64,000 nt of DNA from Longitalea arenae (lineage in GTDB: Bacteria > Bacteroidota > Bacteroidia > Chitinophagales > Chitinophagaceae). Where the stretch lies: NCBI RefSeq assembly GCF_016924755.1, contig NZ_JAFFJX010000005.1:248001-312000 (forward strand), written 5' to 3'. This document shows positions 1 through 9,506 of the stretch, piece by piece (within the stretch, counting starts at the first letter, position 1; every line of letters starts with the position of its first letter). The notes beneath the pieces are model-generated. The model was not told the origin of the DNA. It saw only the letters and a list, made by a program, of their open reading frames with translations, and did no database searches. Both the position numbers and the translations under genes were made by a program.

Positions 1-2
1 TC

Positions 3-530
3 ACCGATCTTGACAAAGTGCCGCTTGGTTTTCCTAAAACCCCCGAGATCACCTACGGATTCGGGTTCTCCTTCGGTTACAAAGGCCTTGATCTGAGCAC
101 TTTCTTCCAGGGCAATGCAAGAGTATCCTTTTTTATCAATCCATATAATATCTCGCCTTTTGTGCTGAACGGTGGTTCACAGAACGGCTTATTGCAGGCC
201 ATCGCCGAAAGCCATTGGTCTGAAGACAGGCAGGACCTGCATGCTTTCTGGCCCCGGCTTGATGCACAGTTCAATAACAACAATTCCCAAACCTCCAACT
301 GGTGGCTGCGTGATGGAACCTTCCTGCGCTTAAAAACAGTGGAGTTAGGTTATACCTTACCGCGAAAATTCCTCAACCGCATCCGCTTTTCCAGTTTCAG
401 GATCTATGCCAATGGCCAGAACCTCTTTGCCGTAAGCAAATTCAAATTATGGGATCCGGAGATGGGTGGTAACGGGCTAGGTTACCCGGTTCAGGCGGTG
501 TACAACCTGGGGATCAATTTTGGATTTTAA
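3..530 (+). CDS. SusC/RagA-type TonB-linked outer membrane protein, C-terminal end (partial)
   Basis: This is the last ~175 residues of a SusC-like TonB-dependent porin; the start lies left of the window. The reading frame is open from base 3. The sequence has the alternating aromatic/polar beta-strand pattern of an outer-membrane barrel and a typical SusC ending: a strand with WWLRDGTFLRLKTVELGYTL, then an RIYANGQNLF strand, the YPVQ.VYNLGINFGF end and a terminal Phe. In this family the barrel imports oligosaccharides across the outer membrane with energy from TonB, and it pairs with a SusD lid lipoprotein. A SusD gene follows 45 bases downstream, which confirms the pairing. The substrate cannot be read from this fragment; the downstream GH95, esterase and GH36 genes suggest a fucosylated, galactosylated glycan. 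Confidence 0.93.
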   Translation, partial: TDLDKVPLGFPKTPEITYGFGFSFGYKGLDLSTFFQGNARVSFFINPYNISPFVLNGGSQNGLLQAIAESHWSEDRQDLHAFWPRLDAQFNNNNSQTSNWWLRDGTFLRLKTVELGYTLPRKFLNRIRFSSFRIYANGQNLFAVSKFKLWDPEMGGNGLGYPVQAVYNLGINFGF

Positions 531-575
531 ACCTGCATGCCGGGAAGTATTGATTCACTTAGAAACAAGTTAACA

Positions 576-2504
576 ATGAAAACAAGCTATTATATACCGT
601 TTTTATGCCTGGCACTAACCATGGCTGCCTGTGAAAAAGCTTTTCTGGATGTGGTGCCCGATAATGTGGCTACCCTCGACAACGCTTTTACGATGCGCTC
701 TGAGGCGGAGAAATACCTGGCCACCTGTTATTCATACCTGCCCAATGAAGGCGATCCGGTGAGCAATATAGCGTACCTGGGTGGTGATGAATTCTGGCTG
801 GCCTATCCGCCTGCCAGTTTAACCGCCACCAACTGGAACGTGGCCCGTGGCAACCAGAATGTGGTTCGGCCTTATGTGAATATCTGGGACGGCGATAATT
901 TTGAAAATGTAGGGTACAGGAATATGTTCACGGCTATCCGCACCTGTAACACCTTCCTCGAAAATGTAGCAGATATAAACAAGATACCTGATCTTAGCGC
1001 CGATGAAAGGAACCGGTGGCTGGGCGAAGTGATGTTCCTGAAAGCCTGGTATCATTTTCTGTTGATGCGGCAATACGGGCCCATTCCCATTATAGACAAA
1101 AGCATTCCCGTGAATGCACCCCTCGAACAAACAAAGGTAAAACGCCAGCCGGTTGATTCAGTCGTAAATTACATAGCCGCATTAATGGATACTGCTGCTG
1201 CACGCCTGCCCGTGACCTTATTGACGCCTTCTACAGAACTGGGCCGCATTACCGTTGCCATTGCAAAAAGTATGAAAACGCGGGTGCTGGTATATGGCGC
1301 CAGTCCGCTCTTCAATGGCAACCCTGACTATAGCAATTTTAAAGATAAAGATGGCGTACAGCTCATCAGCTCAACACCTGATCCGCAAAAATGGCAACGG
1401 GCGGCACAGGCAGCGAAGGAGGCTATTGAGGCCTGTGAAGCTGCTGGTATCTACCTCTATAAATTCATCAATACGACCGGTTTCCCGCTTACCAGCGGAA
1501 CTATAACCCAGATGAGCATTCGCAATGCCGTTTGTGAAAAATGGAACCAGGAATGGATCTGGGCCAACTCCAATTCATCTACCTGGCAGTTGCAGTATTC
1601 CTCCATGGCGCATATCGACCCGGCCAATTCGGGTAATTCAAGCATTTATGGTACACTCGGTCCCACCATGGCTGTAGTACGGCAGTTTTATACAAAGAAC
1701 GGTGTTCCCATAACTGAAGACAAAACCCTTGATTTCTCCAATGCCAACCAGTTGCGGAAAGCAACGCATGATGAGCGGTTCAATATAGTGGAAGGGTACC
1801 AGACCGCCCGGCTGAATTTTGACCGCGAGCCGCGCTATTATGCCGACCTCGGTTTTGATGGCGGTACCTGGTACATGCAGAACAGTCCGAGCCATACCGA
1901 TGAAAATACCTGGAGCGCCCAATTGAAGCTTGGGCAGTATGGCAGCGGTGTAGCAGTAACCATCACTACGTATTATCCCAAGAAACTTGTGAACTGGAAA
2001 TTTGCTTACCAAAGCAATAATAACAGTCATATCGAAGATTATCCTTTTCCCACCATGCGCCTTGCCGATCTCTACCTCTTATATGCAGAAGCGCAGAATG
2101 AGGCCAGCGGGCCGTCAGAGGAAGTGTATAAATACCTTAACCTGATCAGGGAACGGGCGGGGCTGCCAACTATTCAAAACAGCTGGACCAACTTCTCCAC
2201 CAATCCGGGCGCATATCAAACAAAGGAAGGGTTGCGCACGATCATCCGGAATGAACGGAATATAGAAATGGCATTTGAAGGCAGCCGGTTCTGGGACCTG
2301 CGCCGCTGGAAACTGGCCGGCCAACTGCTCAATACAAATATTACGGGTTGGGACCGTTCGGGCACGGCTGACCATCCTGAACTGTTTTATATTCCAACCA
2401 CCTATTATGCCATGCGGTTTGTAGTGCCACGCGATTACCTGTGGCCCATCAAGGAATCGAATCTGCCGGTAAATGAAAATCTGGTACAGAACCCAGGGTG
2501 GTAA
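576..2504 (+). CDS. SusD/RagB-family nutrient-binding outer membrane lipoprotein
   Basis: This is a SusD-like glycan-binding lipoprotein that forms the lid over the preceding SusC-like porin. I chose the ATG at 576 because it gives a clean lipoprotein signal peptide (MKTSYYIPFLCLALTMAAC, lipobox Cys at residue 19). An in-frame ATG at 537 would place 13 polar residues before it. The 642-residue length is normal for the family. The N-terminal SusD-like TPR region has FTMRSEAEKYLATCYSYLP. The C-terminal signature is clear: RLADLYLLYAEAQNEA, a LNLIRERAGLP helix, RNERNIEMAFEGSRFWDLRRW, and a C-terminal LWPIKESNLPVNENLVQNPGW stretch. It probably sits on the cell surface. It is co-transcribed with SusC and the downstream lipoproteins. 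Confidence 0.96.
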   Translation: MKTSYYIPFLCLALTMAACEKAFLDVVPDNVATLDNAFTMRSEAEKYLATCYSYLPNEGDPVSNIAYLGGDEFWLAYPPASLTATNWNVARGNQNVVRPYVNIWDGDNFENVGYRNMFTAIRTCNTFLENVADINKIPDLSADERNRWLGEVMFLKAWYHFLLMRQYGPIPIIDKSIPVNAPLEQTKVKRQPVDSVVNYIAALMDTAAARLPVTLLTPSTELGRITVAIAKSMKTRVLVYGASPLFNGNPDYSNFKDKDGVQLISSTPDPQKWQRAAQAAKEAIEACEAAGIYLYKFINTTGFPLTSGTITQMSIRNAVCEKWNQEWIWANSNSSTWQLQYSSMAHIDPANSGNSSIYGTLGPTMAVVRQFYTKNGVPITEDKTLDFSNANQLRKATHDERFNIVEGYQTARLNFDREPRYYADLGFDGGTWYMQNSPSHTDENTWSAQLKLGQYGSGVAVTITTYYPKKLVNWKFAYQSNNNSHIEDYPFPTMRLADLYLLYAEAQNEASGPSEEVYKYLNLIRERAGLPTIQNSWTNFSTNPGAYQTKEGLRTIIRNERNIEMAFEGSRFWDLRRWKLAGQLLNTNITGWDRSGTADHPELFYIPTTYYAMRFVVPRDYLWPIKESNLPVNENLVQNPGW

Positions 2505-2544
2505 AACGTCAATAACAAAATTAGCCTTGCCAAAACTTACAGAT

Positions 2545-3729
2545 ATGAAAAAACAACCAGAAATAATAATCACGTTACTGTTGCTGACAGTGATCTGGAG
2601 TTGTAAAAAAGAAGATTTGAATGGTTTGAAGGAAAATAACGGCACACCGCCCGGTGTTGTAACGAATGTAAGCGTGCAAAATGAGAACGGCGCTGCCACC
2701 ATCTCTTACTCCCTGCCAAAGGACGAAGACCTTTTATATGTAAAAGCAGTATATGAGCTGGCCAATGGCACGAAACGCGAAGTGAAATCATCTTACTATT
2801 CCAATCAGTTGCGGGTGGCTGGTTTTTCCGATACGTTAAAACATACCGTGCAGCTGTTTGCGGTGAACAGAAGCGAGGTGGCGAGTGCGCCGGTCGATGT
2901 AGAGGTGCAGCCCCTGGTTTCACCGATGCAGCTCGTATACCGCAACCTGAACGTTCGCGCTACGGCGGGGGGAATAAGAATAAGGTCGCTTAATCAGTTT
3001 AAAGGCGATGTAGTGATTGTGCCATTGATCGATTCGCTGAACAATGGCGAATGGGTCAGCCTCGATAACATTTACACCAGCGATTCACTCATTGCAGTGA
3101 GCATTCGTGGGTTGGCGCCGGTACAAAGGAAGTTTGCCTTTTTTGTTAGGGACCGCTGGCTGAACCGCACAGATACCTTGTTCACCACGCTTACGCCTGC
3201 AAAGGAAGTGATGATTGACAGAAGTAACTTTTTTGCCTACCAGTGTGATAATGATACGAAGATGTCATTCGGCACCACGGTAGATTTGATGTGGAAAGGA
3301 CTGTTCAATAACGAATGGCCCTGTACCTATACAGATGAAAGTTCAGGTGTGCCTACCACGCTCACCTGGGGTATAGGACCTGCACCCGTTAAATTGACAC
3401 GATTCAATTTGCTAACAAGAAGAGAAGGCTCCCTGTATTATTCGAAAGGAAGTCCCCGCCGCTTTGAAATCTATGGCTCCAATGATCCAACCCATGATGG
3501 CGACTGGAGCAAATGGACAAAGATCCTGACCTGTGAAGTTATTAAACCAAGCGGTTTACCATTGGGACAGGAAAATAACGCCGATGCCGCAGCGGGCAGT
3601 GCCGGCTTCTCTTTCGATTTTGATGAGGATACACCGCCATACCGCTACCTGCGGCTGAAATGTTTACAGAATTGGGTTGGTTCTTATTTCATTGTTATCC
3701 AGAATATGTCGGTCTGGGGAACTAATTAA
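2545..3729 (+). CDS. PUL surface lipoprotein with DUF4959/DUF5126/DUF5000-type domains
   Basis: This is a 394-residue lipoprotein of the type often found after SusD in Bacteroidota PULs. The start at 2545 gives a short signal peptide with a lipobox ending in SCKKED (Cys about residue 20); the longer frame from 2473 would overlap SusD. The N-terminal ~120 residues resemble a fibronectin-like DUF4959 domain (GTPPGVVTNVSVQNENGAA followed by SLPKDEDLLYVKA). The middle resembles DUF5126, and the C-terminal ~150 residues resemble DUF5000, a discoidin/F5-8C-like jelly roll (RRFEIYGSNDP, PPYRYLRLKCLQNW, NMSVWGTN). Family knowledge suggests a surface glycan-binding protein (SusE/F-like role). No catalytic residues are visible. 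The domain names come from recognising the pattern, not from a search. Confidence 0.85.
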   Translation: MKKQPEIIITLLLLTVIWSCKKEDLNGLKENNGTPPGVVTNVSVQNENGAATISYSLPKDEDLLYVKAVYELANGTKREVKSSYYSNQLRVAGFSDTLKHTVQLFAVNRSEVASAPVDVEVQPLVSPMQLVYRNLNVRATAGGIRIRSLNQFKGDVVIVPLIDSLNNGEWVSLDNIYTSDSLIAVSIRGLAPVQRKFAFFVRDRWLNRTDTLFTTLTPAKEVMIDRSNFFAYQCDNDTKMSFGTTVDLMWKGLFNNEWPCTYTDESSGVPTTLTWGIGPAPVKLTRFNLLTRREGSLYYSKGSPRRFEIYGSNDPTHDGDWSKWTKILTCEVIKPSGLPLGQENNADAAAGSAGFSFDFDEDTPPYRYLRLKCLQNWVGSYFIVIQNMSVWGTN

Positions 3730-3772
3730 AAAAGTGGAGCGATAATGAACTTCAATTTAAACACGTAAAATC

Positions 3773-4990
3773 ATGTTCATGAAACAATATTTTGTCAGCA
3801 TACAACTGGTTTTGTTAATCGGCTGGCTGGGTGGCACGGTGATCTCGTGTAAGAAAATGGATGATTACAAAAAGTTTGGGGAAGGTGGCGAGATTGTGTA
3901 TCCGGCAACCTTCGATTCACTGAAAGTGATCCCGGGCAATGGCCGCGTAATGATCACCGGTTTACTGGCTGGCGACCCAAACGTTACCAGGTATAAAATA
4001 TTCTGGAACAATGGCAGCGATTCCCTCGAAAGAACCATCGCCCGTCATGGCAGGATCGATACATTAAAGCAGATCGTCGATCGTTTGCCGGAAGGACCGA
4101 TGACATTTACCCTTCGTACCTATGATGACAGGGGGAACAGATCGATACCCATGACCGTTACCGGCAACGTGTACGGCGCCAGCTTCCAGGCTTCGGTAAA
4201 TGAAAGAGGAAACCGGGCCGTGTTGAACACCAAATTCGACCGCAACGGTGCCGCTGTGATCAGCTGGGCCGACGTAGATGCCTATGTAGGGGTATTAGGA
4301 ATGCGGGTGCATTATTTCGATGCCAATGACAAAGAGCGTGATACCATTATCGTTGTACAGGGCAAGGACCAGCAAACGGCTATACGCGGTGTCAGTGTGA
4401 CGAAGCCTATCTTGTATAACACCTTGTACCTGCCTGAAGCGGTGGGCGTAGATACATTTACCGTGGCGTCGAAAACCTTGCCATTATTTACAGAAGTGGC
4501 TTTATTGAATAATGTAAAGCCCATTGCCAATGAAGCCAATGATGGCGATCGGTGGGCCAATCTGCGCGACTGGATAAGCAATGATGCAGTGAAGAACCAT
4601 AACGGTTTTGGTGGTACCGACCGATCAAGCGATGCAAAAATATATTTCGAAGCAGGCTGGGGCGCTCCGGCCATTACCAATGGGAAAATATACCAGGTAG
4701 TGACCCTGCCGCCGGGAAAATACCGGTTCCATGGTTCCATTGACTGGTATCACCTGAGTACGAAAAATGATGTTTGGCTGATGGCCGCCCCGGGGAATAA
4801 TGGCCTGCCCAATGTCAGTGAGCTGGCCAGTGCTTTTGCGTACAAGAAAGTGGAGAATGGCACCTGGGACGTATCCATGGAATTTACGGTTACCCAGCAG
4901 ATCCAGTTGTCGCTTGGCTTATTGCTCGATATGTCTGACAGCGGTGAAGCAATGCGATTCAACAGCCTGCGATTATATATCGTGAACTAA
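3773..4990 (+). CDS. PUL surface lipoprotein with DUF4998 and DUF5013-type domains
   Basis: This is a 405-residue lipoprotein with a signal peptide and lipobox Cys in GGTVISCKKMDDYKKF. The start is either the ATG at 3773 or the one at 3779; the second gives a more usual signal peptide. The N-terminal half matches the DUF4998 pattern seen in PULs (lipobox, DYKKFGEGGEIVYPA, then GNGRVMITGLLAGDPNVTRY). The C-terminal ~170 residues look like DUF5013, a beta-sandwich binding-like domain (WANLRDWISNDAVKNHNGFG, LPPGKYRFHGSIDWY, and a final MRFNSLRLYIVN strand). It lies 43 bases after the preceding lipoprotein and 9 bases before GH95, so it is in the same operon. The probable role is glycan binding at the cell surface; there is no evidence of an enzyme. 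Confidence 0.85.
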   Translation: MFMKQYFVSIQLVLLIGWLGGTVISCKKMDDYKKFGEGGEIVYPATFDSLKVIPGNGRVMITGLLAGDPNVTRYKIFWNNGSDSLERTIARHGRIDTLKQIVDRLPEGPMTFTLRTYDDRGNRSIPMTVTGNVYGASFQASVNERGNRAVLNTKFDRNGAAVISWADVDAYVGVLGMRVHYFDANDKERDTIIVVQGKDQQTAIRGVSVTKPILYNTLYLPEAVGVDTFTVASKTLPLFTEVALLNNVKPIANEANDGDRWANLRDWISNDAVKNHNGFGGTDRSSDAKIYFEAGWGAPAITNGKIYQVVTLPPGKYRFHGSIDWYHLSTKNDVWLMAAPGNNGLPNVSELASAFAYKKVENGTWDVSMEFTVTQQIQLSLGLLLDMSDSGEAMRFNSLRLYIVN

Positions 4991-4999
4991 AACAAGCGG

Positions 5000-7366
5000 A
5001 TGTCTACAATGATGATGAAGCAAAGAGAAGGTATCGTTTTTTTATTATTCCTTTTTTTGATTTGGAACCCTGGTCAGGCGCAACAGGCGAAAGCCCTGCA
5101 GTTATGGTACAATAAACCCGCTGCCCAATGGGAAGAGACCCTGCCCCTGGGCAATGGCCGCCTGGGTATGATGCCCGATGGCGGCATCATGCAGGAACAA
5201 ATTGTGCTCAATGATATTACGCTTTGGTCGGGTGCGCCGCAGGATGCCAATAACTATCATGCACATGAGAAGTTACCAGAAATACAACGATTGCTGATCG
5301 CAGGAAAGAATGATCAGGCCCAGGCCCTCATCGATAAAGATTTTATCTGCACGGGAAAGGGCTCCGGGGCGGAACCTTTTGGATGTTTTCAAACCCTGGG
5401 TAAATTAAACATTGCCTTTCATTATGATGGCGTGGAAAAGGATGTGGCGCCATTCACCAGCTACCGCCGGCAATTATCACTCACCGATGCAGGCGCAGCC
5501 TGTTCTTACCAGATCGGGAGCGTAACCTATACAAGGGAATATTTCACGAGTTTTGGTGATGATGTTGGTCTGATCCGCCTCACAGCCAGTGCACCCGGCA
5601 AATTGAATATAGATGTATCTATCGGGCGGGAAGAAAAAGCAACAGTAAAGGCGAAGGGAAAACAGCTCGAAATGACCGGACAACTGGAAAACGGCACCAA
5701 TGGCAGGGGCATGCAATACCGGGCGCTGGTTGGTGTACAATCAAAGGATGGTAGCATGGTTGCTGACAATAATAAACTGGTGGTGAAAAATGGCACGGAA
5801 GTGATCCTTTATTTTTCCGCAAAGACCAGTTTCCGCGATGCAGACTTCGCGTTACACGCCCAACGATTGCTTGATAAAGCAATGAAGGTTCCCTATGCTG
5901 TACAAAAGAAGAAACATTGTTCAAATTACCAGCGCCTGTTCAATCGCATGCAGCTCGATCTGGGCACATCAGCACAAAATGATCTGCCTACTGATCAGCG
6001 GCTGGAACAATTTTATAATGCTTCGGTTCCTGATAACGAACTCACTGTTTTGTTCTACCAGTACAGCCGGTACCTGTCTATCAGCAGTACCCGGGTTGGT
6101 TTGTTGCCGCCGAATTTACAGGGATTATGGGCGCATTTGATCCGTACGCCCTGGAACGGCGATTATCACCTGGATGTAAATGTGCAAATGAACCACTGGG
6201 GTGTTGAACCCGGCAATTTATCGGAGCTGAACCTGCCGCTGGCTGAATTGGTAAGCCAGCTGGTGCCGCATGGCGAACGTACTGCCAAAGCCTATTATAA
6301 TGCCAGGGGCTGGGTGGCCCATGTGATCACGAATCCCTGGTTGTTTACCGAACCCGGCGAAAGCGCCTCCTGGGGCGTTACCAAATCGGGTTCCGGCTGG
6401 TTATGTAATAATCTCTGGGATCATTATGTGTTCTCTAACGATGTCAAATATCTGAGAAAGATCTATCCGGTACTGAAAGGATGCGCGCAGTTCTACGCAG
6501 ACGTATTGATCAAAGACCCGGAAACCGGGTGGTTGGTCACGGCGCCATCCTCTTCACCGGAAAATTCTTTCCTTATGCCTGATGGCAGCGGCAAACACGT
6601 AAACATTTGTATGGGCGCCGCCATTGACAATCAATTGATGCACGAGCTGTTCAACAATGTTATTACGGCTGCCGAACGCCTGGGGATAGATGCGCCTTTC
6701 TGCAAAGAGTTGAAAGAAAAACGCAAGCTGATCGCGCCTGCAGCACAGATAGCCGCCGATGGCCGCGTGATGGAATGGCTGAAAGAATATCAGGAAACAG
6801 ACCCGCAGCACCGGCATATATCCCATTTGTATGGCTTGTATCCGGCCAGCCTGATCACGCCTTCCCAAACGCCGGCTTTGGCCGAAGCCTGTAAGAAAAC
6901 CCTCAACGTTCGGGGCGATGATGGCCCCAGCTGGTCGATCGCTTATAAACAATTGTTCTGGGCCAGGCTGCATGACGGCAACCGGGCATACAAACTCTTC
7001 CGCGAGATCATGAAACCAACGCGTAAAACGGAGATCAACTATGGCGCTGGCGGTGGAGTATACCCGAATTTATTGTCCGCGGGGCCACCTTTCCAGATCG
7101 ATGGCAATTTTGGAGCCGGCGCTGGCATTGCTGAAATGCTTCTGCAAAGTCATGAGGGCTTTATTCATTTCTTACCAGCGATTCCCGATGCCTGGAAAAA
7201 ACAGGGGAAGGTACGCGGCATGAAAGCCCGCGGTAATATTACCGTTGATTTTAGCTGGAAGGACGGGCAGCTTACTTCGTATAAACTTTTTTCACCCGTT
7301 AAACAGCGGGTAAAAGTGAAGGTTAATGGCATTCTTAAAGAGATAGAAGTAGCAGGTAAGAACTAG
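5000..7366 (+). CDS. GH95 alpha-L-fucosidase (or alpha-L-galactosidase)
   Basis: This is a 788-residue secreted glycoside hydrolase family 95 enzyme, which cleaves terminal alpha-L-fucose (some members alpha-L-galactose) by inversion. After a signal peptide (VFLLFLFLIWNPGQA) comes the N-terminal beta-sandwich typical of the family (KPAAQWEETLPLGNGRLGMM, LNDITLWSG), then the (alpha/alpha)6 barrel. Visible active-site counterparts are Glu521 in SSSPENSF (general acid), Asp701 in QIDGNFGAGAGIAEML, and the Asp392-Val-Asn394 motif in LDVNVQMNHW. Characterised fucosidases such as bifidobacterial AfcA have Asn-x-Asn at that last site, so Asp392 is a small departure shared, as I recall, by a Bacteroidota subgroup. 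It sits between the SusD-linked lipoproteins and an acetylesterase and probably acts in the periplasm. Confidence 0.93.
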   Translation: MSTMMMKQREGIVFLLFLFLIWNPGQAQQAKALQLWYNKPAAQWEETLPLGNGRLGMMPDGGIMQEQIVLNDITLWSGAPQDANNYHAHEKLPEIQRLLIAGKNDQAQALIDKDFICTGKGSGAEPFGCFQTLGKLNIAFHYDGVEKDVAPFTSYRRQLSLTDAGAACSYQIGSVTYTREYFTSFGDDVGLIRLTASAPGKLNIDVSIGREEKATVKAKGKQLEMTGQLENGTNGRGMQYRALVGVQSKDGSMVADNNKLVVKNGTEVILYFSAKTSFRDADFALHAQRLLDKAMKVPYAVQKKKHCSNYQRLFNRMQLDLGTSAQNDLPTDQRLEQFYNASVPDNELTVLFYQYSRYLSISSTRVGLLPPNLQGLWAHLIRTPWNGDYHLDVNVQMNHWGVEPGNLSELNLPLAELVSQLVPHGERTAKAYYNARGWVAHVITNPWLFTEPGESASWGVTKSGSGWLCNNLWDHYVFSNDVKYLRKIYPVLKGCAQFYADVLIKDPETGWLVTAPSSSPENSFLMPDGSGKHVNICMGAAIDNQLMHELFNNVITAAERLGIDAPFCKELKEKRKLIAPAAQIAADGRVMEWLKEYQETDPQHRHISHLYGLYPASLITPSQTPALAEACKKTLNVRGDDGPSWSIAYKQLFWARLHDGNRAYKLFREIMKPTRKTEINYGAGGGVYPNLLSAGPPFQIDGNFGAGAGIAEMLLQSHEGFIHFLPAIPDAWKKQGKVRGMKARGNITVDFSWKDGQLTSYKLFSPVKQRVKVKVNGILKEIEVAGKN

Positions 7367-7507
7367 GAAAGGGTAGTGCAAGACCACGTGCCGGTCTGGC
7401 AACCTGAAATCATGCACCTTACAGTTTGTTAAAAACTAAGAAGTATAAGCAAAAAAATGCACATAACTTCTTATTAAATTGTACCCTTTTAAAACCTGCA
7501 TGTTCAT

Positions 7508-9490
7508 ATGAAACAATTTGTATTAGGATTTATTGTTCTGCTTACATCCACGACGAAGGCCCAGCTGCGCTTACCCGCCATCTTTGGCGACAGCATGGTG
7601 CTGCAGCGGAATGCGCCGGTAAAAATATGGGGTTGGGCTGCACCGGCAGAAAGTATCACTGTGTCTTTTCATGGTCAGCAGCGGACCGCAAAGGCCGATG
7701 CAAATGGTAACTGGCAGCTGGTGTTATCTCCGGAACCGGCAGGTGGGCCCTATGATTTAACAGTAAAAGGAAGAACGACCATTACACTGCGTGGAATACT
7801 GATGGGTGATCTCTGGCTATGTTCCGGGCAATCGAATATGGAAATGCCCTTGAATGGCTGGGGACAGGTCTTGAATTGGGAACAGGAAATCGCAACGGCT
7901 GATTTTCCATCCATCCGGTTATTTACCGTGGAGAAAGATGTACAGGGCCTGCCTGCAAAAGACCTTAAAGGCGGAACCTGGCTAACCTGCACACCGCAGC
8001 ATATTCCACCCTTTTCTGCCGTTGGTTATTTTTTTGGAAGAGCCCTCCATCAGCAATTGAAGGTACCGATCGGACTGATCAATGCAAGCTGGGGCGGAAC
8101 CGATATAGAAAGCTGGATAAGTTATGCTGGGTTTAGAACGGCGCCTTATTATAAACATCTGGTGGATGCAGCGCCCGAAAGGAGCACCGCTGCATTAACT
8201 GCGCTGAAAGACCAGCAATTGCAGGCTTACCTTATTGCAGAGCAACTGAATAACATCGATACTACTACATTGGCGCAATGGCCGGCCCTTGATCATGATG
8301 ATAACAGCTGGCGTACCATGAAAGTGCCGGAACTGTGGGAAAGCCAGCAACCGGGATCTGCCTTTGATGGAGTGATCTGGTTGCGCAAAGAAATTATGAT
8401 CGACGAAAAGGATGCGGGTAAAGCCGCCGTATTGAAACTCGCCATGATCGATGATAATGATGTTACCTATCTGAATGGGATCAAAGTGGGCGCTGTGAAT
8501 GGGTACAATGTACCGCGTGTGTATAAGATCGAAAGTGGTATACTGAAAAAAGGAAAGAATATTATTGCTGTGCGGGTGGAAGATACCGGCGGCGGTGGTG
8601 GTATTCATGGCGACACAGCCGATTGTTCGCTCCTTATAGATGGCCGGTCAATGGCGTTGGCGGGTTCCTGGAAATACCGGATCGAGTCGGTGCGTGTGAA
8701 TATGGGCGTTGGTCCAAACGATTATCCTGCCGTCTTATATAATGCGATGATCCATCCCCTGGAGAAACTGGCCATCAAAGGCGTGATCTGGTACCAGGGG
8801 GAAAACAATGCCGGCCGGGCAGTTGAATACCGCCAGGCCATGCCATTGCTTATCAATGATTGGCGCAAACGCTGGCAGCAGCCAGCCATGCCTTTTTATT
8901 TTGTACAGCTCGCCAGTTATAATGCCGGCAATGGCAACAGCAACCAGGGCAGCACCTGGGCCGAATTGCGCGAAGCCCAAATGATGGCGGCTTCATTGCC
9001 GAACAGCGGTATGGCGGTTACCATTGATGTGGGTGATCCGGTAGATATCCATCCCCGTAATAAACAGGAGGTAGGAAAACGCCTGGCGGCACTCGCACTG
9101 AAAAAGACCTATGGCATCAACACCGTTGCAACTGGTCCTGTTTACAAAAGCATGCGGGTGGCAGGCAGCAAGATCATCCTGCAATTTATCAATACCGGGC
9201 AGGGCTTAATGGCAAAACCGGCATCCGAGAAAGGATTGGCAGGTTTTGAAATTGCGGGCGCTGACCAGCGCTTTTATCCTGCGCAGGCGGCCATTGCCGG
9301 TACTACTGTTATTGTTTCTGCACCGGAGGTGACAAAGCCCCTGGCCGTGCGCTATGCCTGGGCCGATGATGCCAGTCAGGCGAACCTGTTCAATAGGGAT
9401 GGGCTGCCGGCTGCGCCTTTCCGTACCGACCAATGGAAGGCGAAGACCGAAGGAATAAAATATACAGCAAAAATTACCAGCAAAAAATAA
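7508..9490 (+). CDS. Sialate O-acetylesterase-type carbohydrate esterase
   Basis: This is a 660-residue secreted SGNH-type esterase of the sialate 9-O-acetylesterase (SASA) family. A signal peptide (FVLGFIVLLTSTTKAQL) precedes an N-terminal beta domain with LPAIFGDSMVLQRNAPVKIWG. The catalytic block GDLWLCSGQSNMEMPL places the Ser nucleophile at about 109 in GQSNM. The Asp-x-His pair is at about 513-515 in DPVDIHPRNKQEVGKRLA. A glycoside-hydrolase-2-like jelly roll is inserted near residues 255-400 (WLRKEIMIDEKDAGKAA, NVPRVYKIESGILKKGKNII), which is common in Bacteroidota homologues. In a PUL with a fucosidase and an alpha-galactosidase its job is more likely removal of acetyl groups from plant or microbial glycan than from sialic acid; that is inference. 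An ATG at 7508 directly precedes the signal peptide. Confidence 0.92.
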   Translation: MKQFVLGFIVLLTSTTKAQLRLPAIFGDSMVLQRNAPVKIWGWAAPAESITVSFHGQQRTAKADANGNWQLVLSPEPAGGPYDLTVKGRTTITLRGILMGDLWLCSGQSNMEMPLNGWGQVLNWEQEIATADFPSIRLFTVEKDVQGLPAKDLKGGTWLTCTPQHIPPFSAVGYFFGRALHQQLKVPIGLINASWGGTDIESWISYAGFRTAPYYKHLVDAAPERSTAALTALKDQQLQAYLIAEQLNNIDTTTLAQWPALDHDDNSWRTMKVPELWESQQPGSAFDGVIWLRKEIMIDEKDAGKAAVLKLAMIDDNDVTYLNGIKVGAVNGYNVPRVYKIESGILKKGKNIIAVRVEDTGGGGGIHGDTADCSLLIDGRSMALAGSWKYRIESVRVNMGVGPNDYPAVLYNAMIHPLEKLAIKGVIWYQGENNAGRAVEYRQAMPLLINDWRKRWQQPAMPFYFVQLASYNAGNGNSNQGSTWAELREAQMMAASLPNSGMAVTIDVGDPVDIHPRNKQEVGKRLAALALKKTYGINTVATGPVYKSMRVAGSKIILQFINTGQGLMAKPASEKGLAGFEIAGADQRFYPAQAAIAGTTVIVSAPEVTKPLAVRYAWADDASQANLFNRDGLPAAPFRTDQWKAKTEGIKYTAKITSKK

Positions 9491-9506
9491 ATACTTAATC
9501 TGTAAC

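Noticed and set aside
7426-7710. 94-codon frame before the acetylesterase
   Set aside because: It overlaps the signal peptide region of the esterase in another frame and lacks any motif.
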